Source: UBA830 sp036339975 (GTDB taxonomy: Bacteria > Pseudomonadota > Alphaproteobacteria > MPNO01 > UBA830). Taken from it: a DNA stretch of 64,000 nucleotides. Under the pieces are notes generated by a model. The model was given only the letters and a program-made list of their open reading frames with translations. It did not search any database and was not told where the DNA came from. Positions 17,760 through 26,400 of the stretch are shown here, piece by piece. The DNA lies in the NCBI GenBank assembly GCA_036339975.1, contig JAYYZV010000020.1:17443-81442 (forward strand), read 5' to 3'. The position numbers and the translations under genes were made by a program. The first letter of the stretch is position 1, and every line of letters begins with the position of its first letter.

Positions 17760-18305
17760 ATGGTTAATAATACCGAACCCATTGGACCGACCGTCTTGCA
17801 AATCCCCGAAGGCGACAATCGCGAACGCCTGACCTGCCCGGATTGCGGTTTTATCAATTATGAAAACCCAAAAATCGTCGTCGGCGCCGTCTGCACATGG
17901 GAAGGCAGGCTGCTGTTGTGCCGCCGCGCTATTGAGCCGCGGCGGGGATTCTGGACGATCCCCGCAGGCTATATGGAACTGAACGAAACGGTTGAGGCAG
18001 GTGCTGCGCGGGAGGCGAAGGAAGAAGCGTGCGCCGATATCGATATCGACGGCTTGATTGGCGTCTACACGATTCCGCGGATCAGTCAGGTGCAGCTGAT
18101 TTACCGGGCGACGGTGAGAGATGGCGTCTTTGCCGCGGGTGACGAGACCGCGGAGATCGATTTGTTCGATTGGCACGATATCCCTTGGAAGGACCTCGCA
18201 TTTCCGTCCGTCAAATGGGCGCTGGATCATTGGCGGGAAATCGCCACCACTGAAACTTGGCCGCCTTTTTTTAATCCACCCGGCGAGGATGGAAACTACC
18301 TCTGA
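17760..18305 (+). CDS. NUDIX hydrolase with zinc-ribbon N-terminus
   Basis: A 181-residue protein that should hydrolyse a nucleoside diphosphate linked to another group. The zinc-ribbon half-motif LTCPDCGF precedes ENPKIVVGAV, a common arrangement in this NUDIX group. The NUDIX box GYMELNETVEAGAAREAKEEAC keeps the catalytic REAxEE glutamates, but the usual final Gly is Cys. The gene stands alone in a 299-base gap after the divergent molybdenum-hydroxylase start; no clear ribosome site precedes its ATG. The substrate is unknown, possibly ADP-ribose or a dinucleotide. Confidence 0.85.
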   Translation: MVNNTEPIGPTVLQIPEGDNRERLTCPDCGFINYENPKIVVGAVCTWEGRLLLCRRAIEPRRGFWTIPAGYMELNETVEAGAAREAKEEACADIDIDGLIGVYTIPRISQVQLIYRATVRDGVFAAGDETAEIDLFDWHDIPWKDLAFPSVKWALDHWREIATTETWPPFFNPPGEDGNYL

Positions 18306-18330
18306 TTTCCGATTAAGCCGCGGGTAAGGG

Positions 18331-19248
18331 TTAGGGACGCAATTCCGCCGGTGGAAACACGCCCGCTTTTCCGATCATCGCGGGGATGGCGTGCCCAAGC
18401 TGTTCCCCAATCCAGTCACCCGCCGCAATAAGTTTGTCAATATTGATCCCGGTTTCGATTCCCATGCGGCCAAGCATATATAACAGGTCTTCCGACGGCA
18501 CATTGCCGGTGGCCCGCGGGGCAAAGGGGCAACCCCCTATTCCACCCGCCGAAGCATCGATTGACTGGACGCCTGCCTCTATCGCGGCGTAGCAGTTTGC
18601 CAGACCAGTAGTCCGGGTGTTGTGAAAATGGGCGCGAAATCGGGCGCCCGGGGTGATCTCCATGACTGCACCGAATAGCTCGGAGACCTGACTGGGCACA
18701 GCGCACCCAATGGTATCCGCTAAGGCGATTTCATAGGTGTCGTCTCCGGCCACACGTTCGACAAGGGCGATGACACTTTCGGGTGGGACCTCACCCTGAA
18801 ACGGACAACCGAAGGCCGTTGAAATAGTGAGAGAACACCGCACACCGCTGGCTTTGGCGTCTGCGGCGATATCCTCATAGACGTCGATGGCCTGTTCGAT
18901 CGTCGTGCCTTGATTTTTTTGGCTGAATGCGTCCGACGCGACCAGAGCATAGTTTACCTCTTTGCAGCCGGCCGCCAGTGCCCGATCGAGACCACGACGG
19001 TTTAGAACCAGACCAATATAGGTGACGCCGTCGTCTTCTGGTAGCGCGGCGAGGACTTCTTCCGCTTCTGCCATTTGAGGCACGCGCTTCGGGTTCACGA
19101 AGCTGACTGCTTCCATCCGTTTTATACCAGCGTCCGCGAGTTTACGGATGAATGTCACTTTCGTATCGACGCTCAAAATTTTAGCTTCATTCTGCAGACC
19201 GTCGCGAGGGCCGACGTCGATGATTTCTATGCTGCGTTGATTTGCCAT
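18331..19248 (-). CDS. hydroxymethylglutaryl-CoA lyase family protein
   Basis: A 305-residue TIM-barrel aldol lyase. It has the N-terminal DVGPRDGLQNE, AEAVSFVxPKxVPQMA-type substrate loop, the metal-binding HFHNTR and GGCPFAPRATGN with the catalytic cysteine. HMG-CoA lyase splits HMG-CoA to acetyl-CoA and acetoacetate in leucine breakdown. Many relatives next to class III CoA transferases act on other 3-hydroxy-acyl-CoAs such as citramalyl-CoA. With the MFS gene 49 bases downstream on the same strand and a divergent CoA transferase, it may belong to an organic acid uptake and activation pathway. The ATG at 19248 has an AAGGA site. Confidence 0.88.
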   Translation of the reverse strand: MANQRSIEIIDVGPRDGLQNEAKILSVDTKVTFIRKLADAGIKRMEAVSFVNPKRVPQMAEAEEVLAALPEDDGVTYIGLVLNRRGLDRALAAGCKEVNYALVASDAFSQKNQGTTIEQAIDVYEDIAADAKASGVRCSLTISTAFGCPFQGEVPPESVIALVERVAGDDTYEIALADTIGCAVPSQVSELFGAVMEITPGARFRAHFHNTRTTGLANCYAAIEAGVQSIDASAGGIGGCPFAPRATGNVPSEDLLYMLGRMGIETGINIDKLIAAGDWIGEQLGHAIPAMIGKAGVFPPAELRP

Positions 19249-19297
19249 TGCCACCGTTCCTTCGCCTATTCTATGTCAGAGATTTTAGCGTATTTTG

Positions 19298-20506
19298 TCA
19301 CTCGCCGGCACGTCGTTCCAACGGCTGTGATACAAGCCCCAGAATCGCGCCGACTGCCGCAAGGGATGCCACCAGCCATATGACATCGTTCCAGTTACCG
19401 CTAGTTGCACGCACGGCCGCCACCGCAGGCGGCCCGAACAGCATGCCGGCATTCGTTCCCATTACCATCAGCCCGTTCATGGTGCCGATCTGTGCCGGGG
19501 TTGGTGTGTAGACCGCGACAGATCCTAGCGCCGCGGCGGGAATCATTCCGCCACAAATGCCAAATATAAGGGCGCAGACAAGTCGGGCTTCGTCACTCAA
19601 AACAGTGGAAAACACACCTAACTGGGTCAGTCCCATGCCTATCGCCCCGACCACCAGAAGCAGCCAACTTTTCATATCCCGGCTCATTGCCCAGGCCGAC
19701 GCCCAGCCGCCGACGGCATTGAAAAAGAGCACGATGGCCGGCACGGTCGCGGCGAACAGGGGACGCGCATTATATTCTTCACGCATGTATGTGGGTAGCC
19801 AAGCCATTATGGAAATATGCTGGGCGGCGTATAAGGCAAAACACGCAGCAACAAGAAGGGCTCCTGGCTGCTTCAGACAGGCTGTGATATTGCGCATCAG
19901 TTTTTCGCCGCCGATACCGCCGCCCCGGCGCCGCCACCCGGTAGTGACGAAAAAAACTACCCCTGCCCATGCAAAGGTAAGGCCAGAGCTGAACAGCCAC
20001 AGCGTCCGCCAGTCTGTAACGCTTAGGATCAACGCGCCGCCGATCAGCATGCCGGCAAAGCCCACAGGAACGTATGACGACCAGATTCCCAACGACCATT
20101 TTCGGTCGCCTTCCGCCGTGACATGGGTAACCATTCCCGCACCCGCCACCGTTGTGGCGCTATATCCGATGCCTTCGATAAAGCGCGAGACCAGCATGAC
20201 CTCCCCGGAATTTGCAAAGGCGCCGAGTAAGCTACCAACCGCGATGACCACCAATCCGGATATTAGCACCCGGCGTTGACCAAACCGGTCGCCGACAGTA
20301 CCCGCGATCAGACCGAGCGCGAAACCCGTGAATGAGATCATCGACGCGATCCAGCCACCCGTCACCAGACCGGAGCCCAACTCTGTCATGATTTCGGGCA
20401 GGGCAGGCGGAAGCTTACCCAGATGGGTGGCCGCAACAATTCCGCCGCCAAAGGCTATCCACATTATTGACCACTGAGTTTTTTCTTCCGGCAGGAAAAT
20501 TGTCAT
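19298..20506 (-). CDS. MFS transporter
   Basis: A membrane protein of about 402 residues with twelve predicted helices and typical MFS loops (GDRFGQRR after helix 2). The ATG at 20506, with a GGGGGA site 9 bases upstream, is chosen over a TTG at 20569. It is transcribed toward the HMG-CoA lyase gene and diverges from the CoA transferase; the 83 bases between hold both promoters. The substrate is unknown, but the neighbours point to a carboxylic acid. Confidence 0.85.
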   Translation of the reverse strand: MTIFLPEEKTQWSIMWIAFGGGIVAATHLGKLPPALPEIMTELGSGLVTGGWIASMISFTGFALGLIAGTVGDRFGQRRVLISGLVVIAVGSLLGAFANSGEVMLVSRFIEGIGYSATTVAGAGMVTHVTAEGDRKWSLGIWSSYVPVGFAGMLIGGALILSVTDWRTLWLFSSGLTFAWAGVVFFVTTGWRRRGGGIGGEKLMRNITACLKQPGALLVAACFALYAAQHISIMAWLPTYMREEYNARPLFAATVPAIVLFFNAVGGWASAWAMSRDMKSWLLLVVGAIGMGLTQLGVFSTVLSDEARLVCALIFGICGGMIPAAALGSVAVYTPTPAQIGTMNGLMVMGTNAGMLFGPPAVAAVRATSGNWNDVIWLVASLAAVGAILGLVSQPLERRAGE

Positions 20507-20589
20507 ACGAACGTTATCCCCCGTCCGCCTTGACCCGTCCATACCCGTCAGCGACGATGTCAAAATCAAAAAATAGGAGAATTCTAAGA

Positions 20590-21804
20590 ATGGGGACGGA
20601 TTCCGCGCCGCGGTCGGGACCTCTTACCGATATTCGCGTCATTGAAATGGGCACGATGATTGCAGGCCCATTCTGTGGCCAGCTTTTGGCTGATCACGGG
20701 GCTGAGGTGATTAAGCTCGAACAGCCAGAAGTTGGCGATCCGATGCGCCAATGGGGTAAGGAAAAACCTCATGGGAAGGCTTTGTTTTGGCCTGTTTTGT
20801 CACGTAACAAACTGTCGGCCACACTGAATGCCCGTGAGCCCGAGGGTCAGGCGCTGGTAAAGAAGCTTATGGAGGATGCGGATATTCTGCTGGAAAATTT
20901 CCGTCCCGGAACGATGGAGCGCTGGGGGCTAAGTTACGAAAACCTGTCTGCCATCAACCCAAAGCTGATCATGATCCGGGTGTCGGGTTTTGGGCAGACG
21001 GGGCCCTACGCTACACGGGCCGGCTACGGCGCCATCGGTGAGGCCATGGGTGGCCTACGTTATACTACCGGCGACCCATCTTTGCCGCCCAGCCGAGCAG
21101 GCATCTCAATTGGAGATTCGCTGGCGGCAACCCATGCCTGTCTCGGAGCGATGATGGCGCTGCATCAGGTTCACCTGACGGGCAAAGGCCAGATGATCGA
21201 CGCGTCGATCTACGAATCCGTCCTCAACATGATGGAGAACATCGTCACTGAGTACGATGCCGGAGGTTACATCCGTGAGCGAACGGGGTCGTTTCTGCCC
21301 AAGATTGCGCCGTCTAATATCTATCCCACCAAAGATGGTATCTGGCTGGTGATCGGGGCCAATCAAGATTCGGTATGGGCGCGCATGGCGGAAGCTATGG
21401 ACCGGCCTGAACTTGCCAGAGACGAACGCTACGCTACGCACCGTGCGCGCGGGATCAACCAGATTGAACTAGACGAGATTATTTCCGAGTGGACGCAAAC
21501 CTTCTCCGTGGAGGATCTAGAGGAACGGCTGAACGATTTCGGCATTCCAAACGGCAAGATCTACCGCCCGCCGGAAATGCTGGACGATCCGCAGTTTCAG
21601 GCGCGGAACAGCATCGTTCGGGTGGAACATCCGGAATTCGGCAGCATCGCGATGCAAAATGTCACCCCGCGGTTTTCTAAAACTCAGGGCAGCGTCCGCC
21701 ATCCCGGCCCGACGCTTGGTGAACATAACGACTATGTCTGGGGAGGAGTGGCCGGTAAGTCGGCCGACGAGATAGCGGCCCTGCGCGACCGCGGAATTAT
21801 CTGA
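20590..21804 (+). CDS. class III CoA transferase (CaiB/BaiF family)
   Basis: A 404-residue protein that moves CoA between acids. It starts with a family-typical LTDIRVIEMGTMIAGPFCGQLLADHGAEVIK, and the GISIGDSLAA motif carries the catalytic Asp. The ATG at 20590 has an AGGAG site 9 bases upstream, while longer readings upstream would run into the divergent MFS start. It probably activates the acid imported by the MFS protein, and the HMG-CoA-lyase-like enzyme may cleave the resulting thioester; that scheme is inferred from gene order. Confidence 0.9.
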   Translation: MGTDSAPRSGPLTDIRVIEMGTMIAGPFCGQLLADHGAEVIKLEQPEVGDPMRQWGKEKPHGKALFWPVLSRNKLSATLNAREPEGQALVKKLMEDADILLENFRPGTMERWGLSYENLSAINPKLIMIRVSGFGQTGPYATRAGYGAIGEAMGGLRYTTGDPSLPPSRAGISIGDSLAATHACLGAMMALHQVHLTGKGQMIDASIYESVLNMMENIVTEYDAGGYIRERTGSFLPKIAPSNIYPTKDGIWLVIGANQDSVWARMAEAMDRPELARDERYATHRARGINQIELDEIISEWTQTFSVEDLEERLNDFGIPNGKIYRPPEMLDDPQFQARNSIVRVEHPEFGSIAMQNVTPRFSKTQGSVRHPGPTLGEHNDYVWGGVAGKSADEIAALRDRGII

Positions 21805-21914
21805 GGCGTGATATGGCGGCCAAGGTGGTTTGGGGTGCATGTGCCTGAAGATTACACCAGAAAGGCCGCCGGATATCTGCCGGCAGTTGTAGTGATTTCA
21901 AACAATTTTTGTGT

Positions 21915-22790
21915 TCAATCTGTATTCGCACGACGCCCCGCCTCTGATCGGGCCAGTAGGTAGGTGCTGGTAAAAATCACCACCGCTCCGGCAACAGTCC
22001 AGATGTCTGTGGTTTCGCTAAACAACAACCATCCCGCAGCGCCCACGATGGGAAGGCGCAGAAAGTCGAACGGCACAACGGCGCTCATCTCGGCGGCGCC
22101 ATAGGCTCGGGTAATAAACCAGATTCCCGACGTTCCCGTGATTCCAACGCCTACCAGAAGCACCATGTCGATAGCCGTCGGTGGGACCCAGTAGACTATC
22201 GCGGGGATTCCGGCCAGCGGGCACATCAGGATGTTGACCCACAGAGTGGTGGATCCGACGCTTTCGGTCGATGTCAGTTTTTTGATGCACATATTGGAAC
22301 AAGCGTACGAAATCGCACCGCCGAGCACGACGGCGGCGCCGAAGCCGATCTCATTAAAGCCCGGCCTCAACAGGATCAGCACGCCTGCGAACCCGCCCAG
22401 CGTCGCCGCTAAGCGCGCGCCCCCGAATTTTTCACCCAGTAGAATTGCCGCAAGCACGACGATAAAAATTGGTTGAGTGAAGCTCAGCGAGACGACATCT
22501 GCCAATGGTATTTCGCCGATCCCGATGAACAGACCGAGCACGCCAAAGTAGGCAAATACTGCTCGCATCAGATGTATAGGGAACCGTCGGGTCTTGAGTA
22601 TGCGGAGCCCGGGTTCACGCATCAGGGGGGCCAGTAGAAACAGGGCAACCAATGTTCGGACAAACAGAATCTGGAACGATGTGTATTCCCCAGACAGCGC
22701 TCGTACCAGAACCATCATCGTCGACCACACGGCAACCGCTACCAGCATGTAGCCGATACCCCGAAGTGAGCTGTTCTGGGCGTTTTTCAC
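21915..22790 (-). CDS. DMT-superfamily (EamA) permease
   Basis: A 291-residue protein with ten hydrophobic helices in two EamA repeats (for example GIGYMLVAVAVWSTMMVLVRAL in the first). The gene starts with GTG at 22790, which overlaps a 14-bp palindrome; an ATG at 22748 is the next in-frame choice. It is closely similar to the other DMT gene at 25507-26400: both share an ADV-(S/A)-LxFT block and FDF-(L/M)-RLP followed by GWLLF-(S/T)-E. The substrate is unknown; these proteins often export amino acids or small metabolites. Confidence 0.85.
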   Translation of the reverse strand: MKNAQNSSLRGIGYMLVAVAVWSTMMVLVRALSGEYTSFQILFVRTLVALFLLAPLMREPGLRILKTRRFPIHLMRAVFAYFGVLGLFIGIGEIPLADVVSLSFTQPIFIVVLAAILLGEKFGGARLAATLGGFAGVLILLRPGFNEIGFGAAVVLGGAISYACSNMCIKKLTSTESVGSTTLWVNILMCPLAGIPAIVYWVPPTAIDMVLLVGVGITGTSGIWFITRAYGAAEMSAVVPFDFLRLPIVGAAGWLLFSETTDIWTVAGAVVIFTSTYLLARSEAGRRANTD

Positions 22791-22803
22791 CTCTTATAAG
22801 AGG
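22790..22803. other. perfect 14-bp palindrome flanked by T/A runs
   Basis: CCTCTTATAAGAGG is a perfect palindrome. It overlaps the GTG start of the DMT permease gene and has TTTTT on both sides on the plus strand. It could be an operator for the DMT gene. On the plus strand it could also act as an antisense terminator. No homologous site was seen elsewhere in the window. Confidence 0.35.
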
Positions 22804-22815
22804 GTTTTTCCGTGT

Positions 22816-23436
22816 CTAACTCAGTCTGGTCATGACGTGTTTCCGGAATGATCTGCGTTCGCACAGCGCGTCGTACCAGCGTTTCAGATTGACGAAATCT
22901 TCGCGCTCGATCGGTAGTTCGTACCAGCGATAGGCGATGGGTCCGATAGGAATATCCGCTATCGTGAAGTCGTCGCCGCCAACATACGTGTTGCTCGACA
23001 GATGATCATCAAGGATTGCCCATCTAGCAGCCCAGTCGTCGCGCGAGGCGTTGATCGTATCCATGTTGCGTTCGTCTGGCGATTTTCTGATCAGGCCGTG
23101 AAACACGGGCACCATACAGTGCACCAGCTCGGTCAGCTGCCAGTCCATCCACATTTCGCAGCGGGCCCTGTCGGCAGGGTCTTTGGGATATAACGTTCCC
23201 CGGGTGTACTTGGAGGCGAGGTAGCGTAGGATGGAGTTAGATTCCCACAGCACAAGATCGTTGTCGATGATGGTCGGAATCCGACCATTGGGATTGAGGG
23301 TTAGATAAGGCGCTTCGTGATTCTTGCCGAACTGTCCGCCTACGTCTTCACGTTCGTAATCTAGCCCGATTTCGTCCAGCAACCATAACGCTTTCATCAC
23401 ATTGGATGAATTCGTCCGGCCTTTCAACTGTAGCAT
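22816..23436 (-). CDS. glutathione S-transferase family protein
   Basis: A 206-residue GST. It has an N-terminal thioredoxin fold with the likely catalytic Ser in GRTNSSNVMK, NPNGRIPTI cis-Pro loop and ES-N glutathione contact (VLWESNSILRYLA), then an all-helical C-terminal domain ending RKHVMTRLS. A GAAGGGA ribosome site precedes the ATG. It is a paralogue of the gene at 23541-24167. The role is probably detoxification or conjugation or thiolysis of a catabolic intermediate, which the sequence does not specify. Confidence 0.9.
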   Translation of the reverse strand: MLQLKGRTNSSNVMKALWLLDEIGLDYEREDVGGQFGKNHEAPYLTLNPNGRIPTIIDNDLVLWESNSILRYLASKYTRGTLYPKDPADRARCEMWMDWQLTELVHCMVPVFHGLIRKSPDERNMDTINASRDDWAARWAILDDHLSSNTYVGGDDFTIADIPIGPIAYRWYELPIEREDFVNLKRWYDALCERRSFRKHVMTRLS

Positions 23437-23540
23437 GTTTTGTTCCCTTCATTCCGTTAATGGCCTACTCGCCCTACAGCCATCCATGTGATGATCCTTC
23501 TGGTGGCCGTAGAAGGTGGATTGGAGAGCAAACAACTAGA

Positions 23541-24167
23541 TTAATGCATTCCGATGTTGATAACGTGTTTCCTGAACGCTGGGCGTGCGCAGATGGCATC
23601 ATGCCAGCGTTTCAGGTTGGGGAAGTCTTCTCGCTCGATATCCAGGTTGAACCAGCGATAGGTGAACGGAGAGGCTGGAATATCGCCGATACCAAACGTG
23701 TCGCCAGACAGGTACTCGTGATCTGTCAGCCATGCTTCCAGTATCGCGTTCGCCTTCGCCCAACCGTCCCGCGCGGTGGCGATTTTTGCCAGATCGCGCT
23801 CGGCTTCCGGTGTTCGGATCAGGCCCTGATAAACTGGGACATGTGTGCTCGCTAGTGTGGAGACTGCCCAGTCCATCCAGCGGTCGGCACTGGCCTGCGC
23901 CTGAACGTCGTCTGGCTGTAGCCGGGTGCCGGCGCCGTGTTTATTGGCGAGATATCGGACGATCGCATTCGATTCCCACAGAACGAAACCGTCGTCGTTA
24001 ATTGTCGGTACGCGGCCGTTGGGGTTCAGCGAGAGATACTCTGGCTGATCGTTGCCGCCAAACGGTCCCCCGATATCGGTGCGTTCATGCGGTATGTTCA
24101 GTTCCTCGCATATCCAGATCACTTTCTGCACATTGGACGAGGTCGCCCTTCCCAGAATCTTCAACAT
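23541..24167 (-). CDS. glutathione S-transferase family protein
   Basis: A 208-residue GST with the same order of motifs as its neighbour: GRATSSNVQK (catalytic Ser), LNPNGRVPTI, VLWESNAIVRYLA and a C-terminal KRWHDAICARPAFRKHV helix. It shares most key segments with the 22816-23436 protein, so the two arose by tandem duplication. It has its own AAGGGA ribosome site and follows the methyltransferase gene by 13 bases, likely in one minus-strand unit. Confidence 0.9.
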   Translation of the reverse strand: MLKILGRATSSNVQKVIWICEELNIPHERTDIGGPFGGNDQPEYLSLNPNGRVPTINDDGFVLWESNAIVRYLANKHGAGTRLQPDDVQAQASADRWMDWAVSTLASTHVPVYQGLIRTPEAERDLAKIATARDGWAKANAILEAWLTDHEYLSGDTFGIGDIPASPFTYRWFNLDIEREDFPNLKRWHDAICARPAFRKHVINIGMH

Positions 24168-24180
24168 TCGTCGGTCCCTT

Positions 24181-25401
24181 CTAATCTAGTTGTATAAACA
24201 GGCATTTCAGGTATGCGCTTTCCGGCAGGTTTGGGTGTACGGGATGATCGGGCCCCGCGCCGCCTGTATGTAGTATGCGCCCCGAGCGGCCCGCATCCCG
24301 CACCCCGATGCGCACCTGTTCAGTAAACGACGCTACGTCCATGTGGTACGAACAGGACGCCATGCACAGGATGCCGCCCGGTTCGACCAAAAATGCCGAC
24401 AGTCGTGTCAACTTTCGGTATCCCCGCGCTCCAGGTTTCAGGTCTTTCTTGGATTTTACGAAGGCTGGCGGATCGGCGACGACGATACCAAACCGTTCTT
24501 TGTCTTTCCCGAGCTTTTCGAGAGCGACGAACGCATCGGACTTTTCGAAGTGGCAAATGCCGCCGTATCCGGCCTCTTCTGCCGCCTGAGCTGCAATCTC
24601 CAAAGCCGGTTCCGACCGGTCGATGCACAGGACATCAGTTGCACCGGAAGCAGCGGCGGTCAGGCCGAACCCGCCGAGATAGCTGTAGACGTCCAGCACC
24701 CTATGCCCTGCCGCCAGCGACGCGACACGTGCGCGGTTTTCACGCTGATCGAAGAACCAGCCCGTTTTATGACCAGCCGATAGGTCGGCGAGAAACTCGA
24801 CACCGTTTTCCGGTACGCGGGCCAGCGATGGCAGGTCGCCGATGATGTCGGTAGCCGCGTCGTCAAGACCTTCTATTCGCCGTGCTGCGCCAGTGCGTTG
24901 TAGGACGATACCGGTCGGTGTCGGCGCCTGCTGCAAAGCGGATACAATCTTCTCGGAAAGCTGATTCATGCCTGCTGTATTGAGCTGCACGACAAAGGTA
25001 CGGTCGTACCGGTCGACGATTAGACCTGGTAGGCCGTCGGCTTCCGCGTGGACAAGCCGGTAGAACGGTTGGTTGAACATTCGGTCGCGCAACTTCATGG
25101 CCGCAGAAAACTTTCCGGCGAGCCAATCCACGTCGATTGCGGCGTCGGCGTCGCGATCTAGAACCCGGGCGCTGATCAGTGGCCGGGGGTTGAACATCGC
25201 AGTACCCAATGGGCGTTCATACGCGTCGGCCAGCGTAACGATTGCGCCCGGCGGAAGCTCCTTGAACTCCTCGGTCATATTGATCTCGTTGGAGTAGACC
25301 CAGGGGTGACCCGCATAGACGCGCTTGTGGCGCCCAGGCAACATCGGAATCGTCGGCCGGTTTTCCGCGTTCGCCTCTTGGGGCATTGCAATGTCGTCCA
25401 T
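24181..25401 (-). CDS. rlmI: RlmI-like 23S rRNA (cytosine) methyltransferase
   Basis: A 406-residue class I SAM-dependent RNA methyltransferase of the RlmI/YccW group. The N-terminal PUA-like domain contains GRHKRVYAGHPWVYSNEI. The middle EEHRMF-type domain includes VHAEADGLPGLIVDRYD. The Rossmann domain has VLDVYSYLGGFGL for SAM, DPPAFVKSKKD as motif IV and ASCSYHM with the Cys of motif VI. RlmI makes m5C1962 in 23S rRNA. It probably is co-transcribed with the two downstream GST genes. A weak ribosome site leaves the exact start open; an ATG 12 bases in is also possible. Confidence 0.9.
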   Translation of the reverse strand: MDDIAMPQEANAENRPTIPMLPGRHKRVYAGHPWVYSNEINMTEEFKELPPGAIVTLADAYERPLGTAMFNPRPLISARVLDRDADAAIDVDWLAGKFSAAMKLRDRMFNQPFYRLVHAEADGLPGLIVDRYDRTFVVQLNTAGMNQLSEKIVSALQQAPTPTGIVLQRTGAARRIEGLDDAATDIIGDLPSLARVPENGVEFLADLSAGHKTGWFFDQRENRARVASLAAGHRVLDVYSYLGGFGLTAAASGATDVLCIDRSEPALEIAAQAAEEAGYGGICHFEKSDAFVALEKLGKDKERFGIVVADPPAFVKSKKDLKPGARGYRKLTRLSAFLVEPGGILCMASCSYHMDVASFTEQVRIGVRDAGRSGRILHTGGAGPDHPVHPNLPESAYLKCLFIQLD

Positions 25402-25506
25402 GGCTTTATTCTACAGGCTTCGGAGTGGTAAGGGTATCGTCAGGGTTGATTTGGAGTGCCGTATTTCTGTGACTGTTGGTGCGGTTCTGTGAAAATGGCT
25501 CAAGAA

Positions 25507-26400
25507 TTACCCGGTACGCATAGCCTCGCGCATGGTGCTGTAATACCCGGCGGCGAAGATAATCAACGCGCCGGCGGCGGTCCAAACATCCATAACCTCG
25601 GTGAAGAGAAGCCATCCCAGAATTGCAGAAAAAGGGAGACGCATGAAATCAAATACGATGACGAAGCTAGCATCGCCCACCGCAAGCGAACGGGTAATAA
25701 AGTAATGTGTAGCGTAGCCGGTAATGCCTAGACCGATCATTGCTGGCATATCGGACCAAGTCGGTGTCTGCCAGACAAAAGCCGCCGGGACAGCTGAATA
25801 AATTAGGATAGTGACGCTCATGTAGAACACAACTGTGCTACCTGACTCTGTATCCGACAGCCGCTTGGTCACCACATGTGCACAGGAATATAGGAACGCT
25901 GCTAGCAGGATTGAAAGGGTGCCGATATTGACCGGAATTATGCCAGGCCGAATGATTATCAGAGCGCCGGCGAAACCGATCAAGATAGCGACCATGCGAT
26001 GTCCGCCGATGCGCTCGCCCAGAAAAGCTGCTGCGATGATCGCTGTGAATAGCGGAGATGTGAATTGAAGCGCCGCCACATCTGCCAGCGCAATCTTCGT
26101 CACACCGAAAAACCAGGCAACGTTGCCGCCGTATAGGAATGCGTTGCGGAGCGCATGTGTTCCAAGCCGGTCGGTCTTGAAAACAGCCTTCCCTTGACGG
26201 ACCAGAGATGGCGTCATCAGAAATAGGTTGATTACGTTGCGAAGGAAAATCATGAGCAGGATGGAATAGGTTGGTAAATAGCGTATACACACGGCCATCG
26301 CGGTTAAAGCCGCAGCGGCGGCAATCATCCACCAAGCCCCCTTTGCGGCATTACTCATCGAATTTTCCATGCATTTCCATATCACAAACCATATCGTCAA
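25507..26400 (-). CDS. DMT-superfamily (EamA) permease
   Basis: A 297-residue ten-helix EamA transporter. It shares with the DMT gene at 21915-22790 the ADV-A-ALQFTSPLF region and a FDFMRLPFSAILGWLLFTE block, so the two are paralogues. The ATG at 26400 overlaps the gamma-glutamyltransferase stop (four bases), which suggests coupling. Internal ATGs at 26370 and 26358 would give a more usual N-terminus (MSNAAKGAWW). The substrate is unknown. Confidence 0.83.
   Translation of the reverse strand: MTIWFVIWKCMENSMSNAAKGAWWMIAAAAALTAMAVCIRYLPTYSILLMIFLRNVINLFLMTPSLVRQGKAVFKTDRLGTHALRNAFLYGGNVAWFFGVTKIALADVAALQFTSPLFTAIIAAAFLGERIGGHRMVAILIGFAGALIIIRPGIIPVNIGTLSILLAAFLYSCAHVVTKRLSDTESGSTVVFYMSVTILIYSAVPAAFVWQTPTWSDMPAMIGLGITGYATHYFITRSLAVGDASFVIVFDFMRLPFSAILGWLLFTEVMDVWTAAGALIIFAAGYYSTMREAMRTG

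Noticed and set aside
21815..21870. GGCGGCC/GGCCGCC inverted pair in the gap after the CoA transferase
   Set aside because: The loop is about 42 bases and no T-run follows, so a terminator is not supported.
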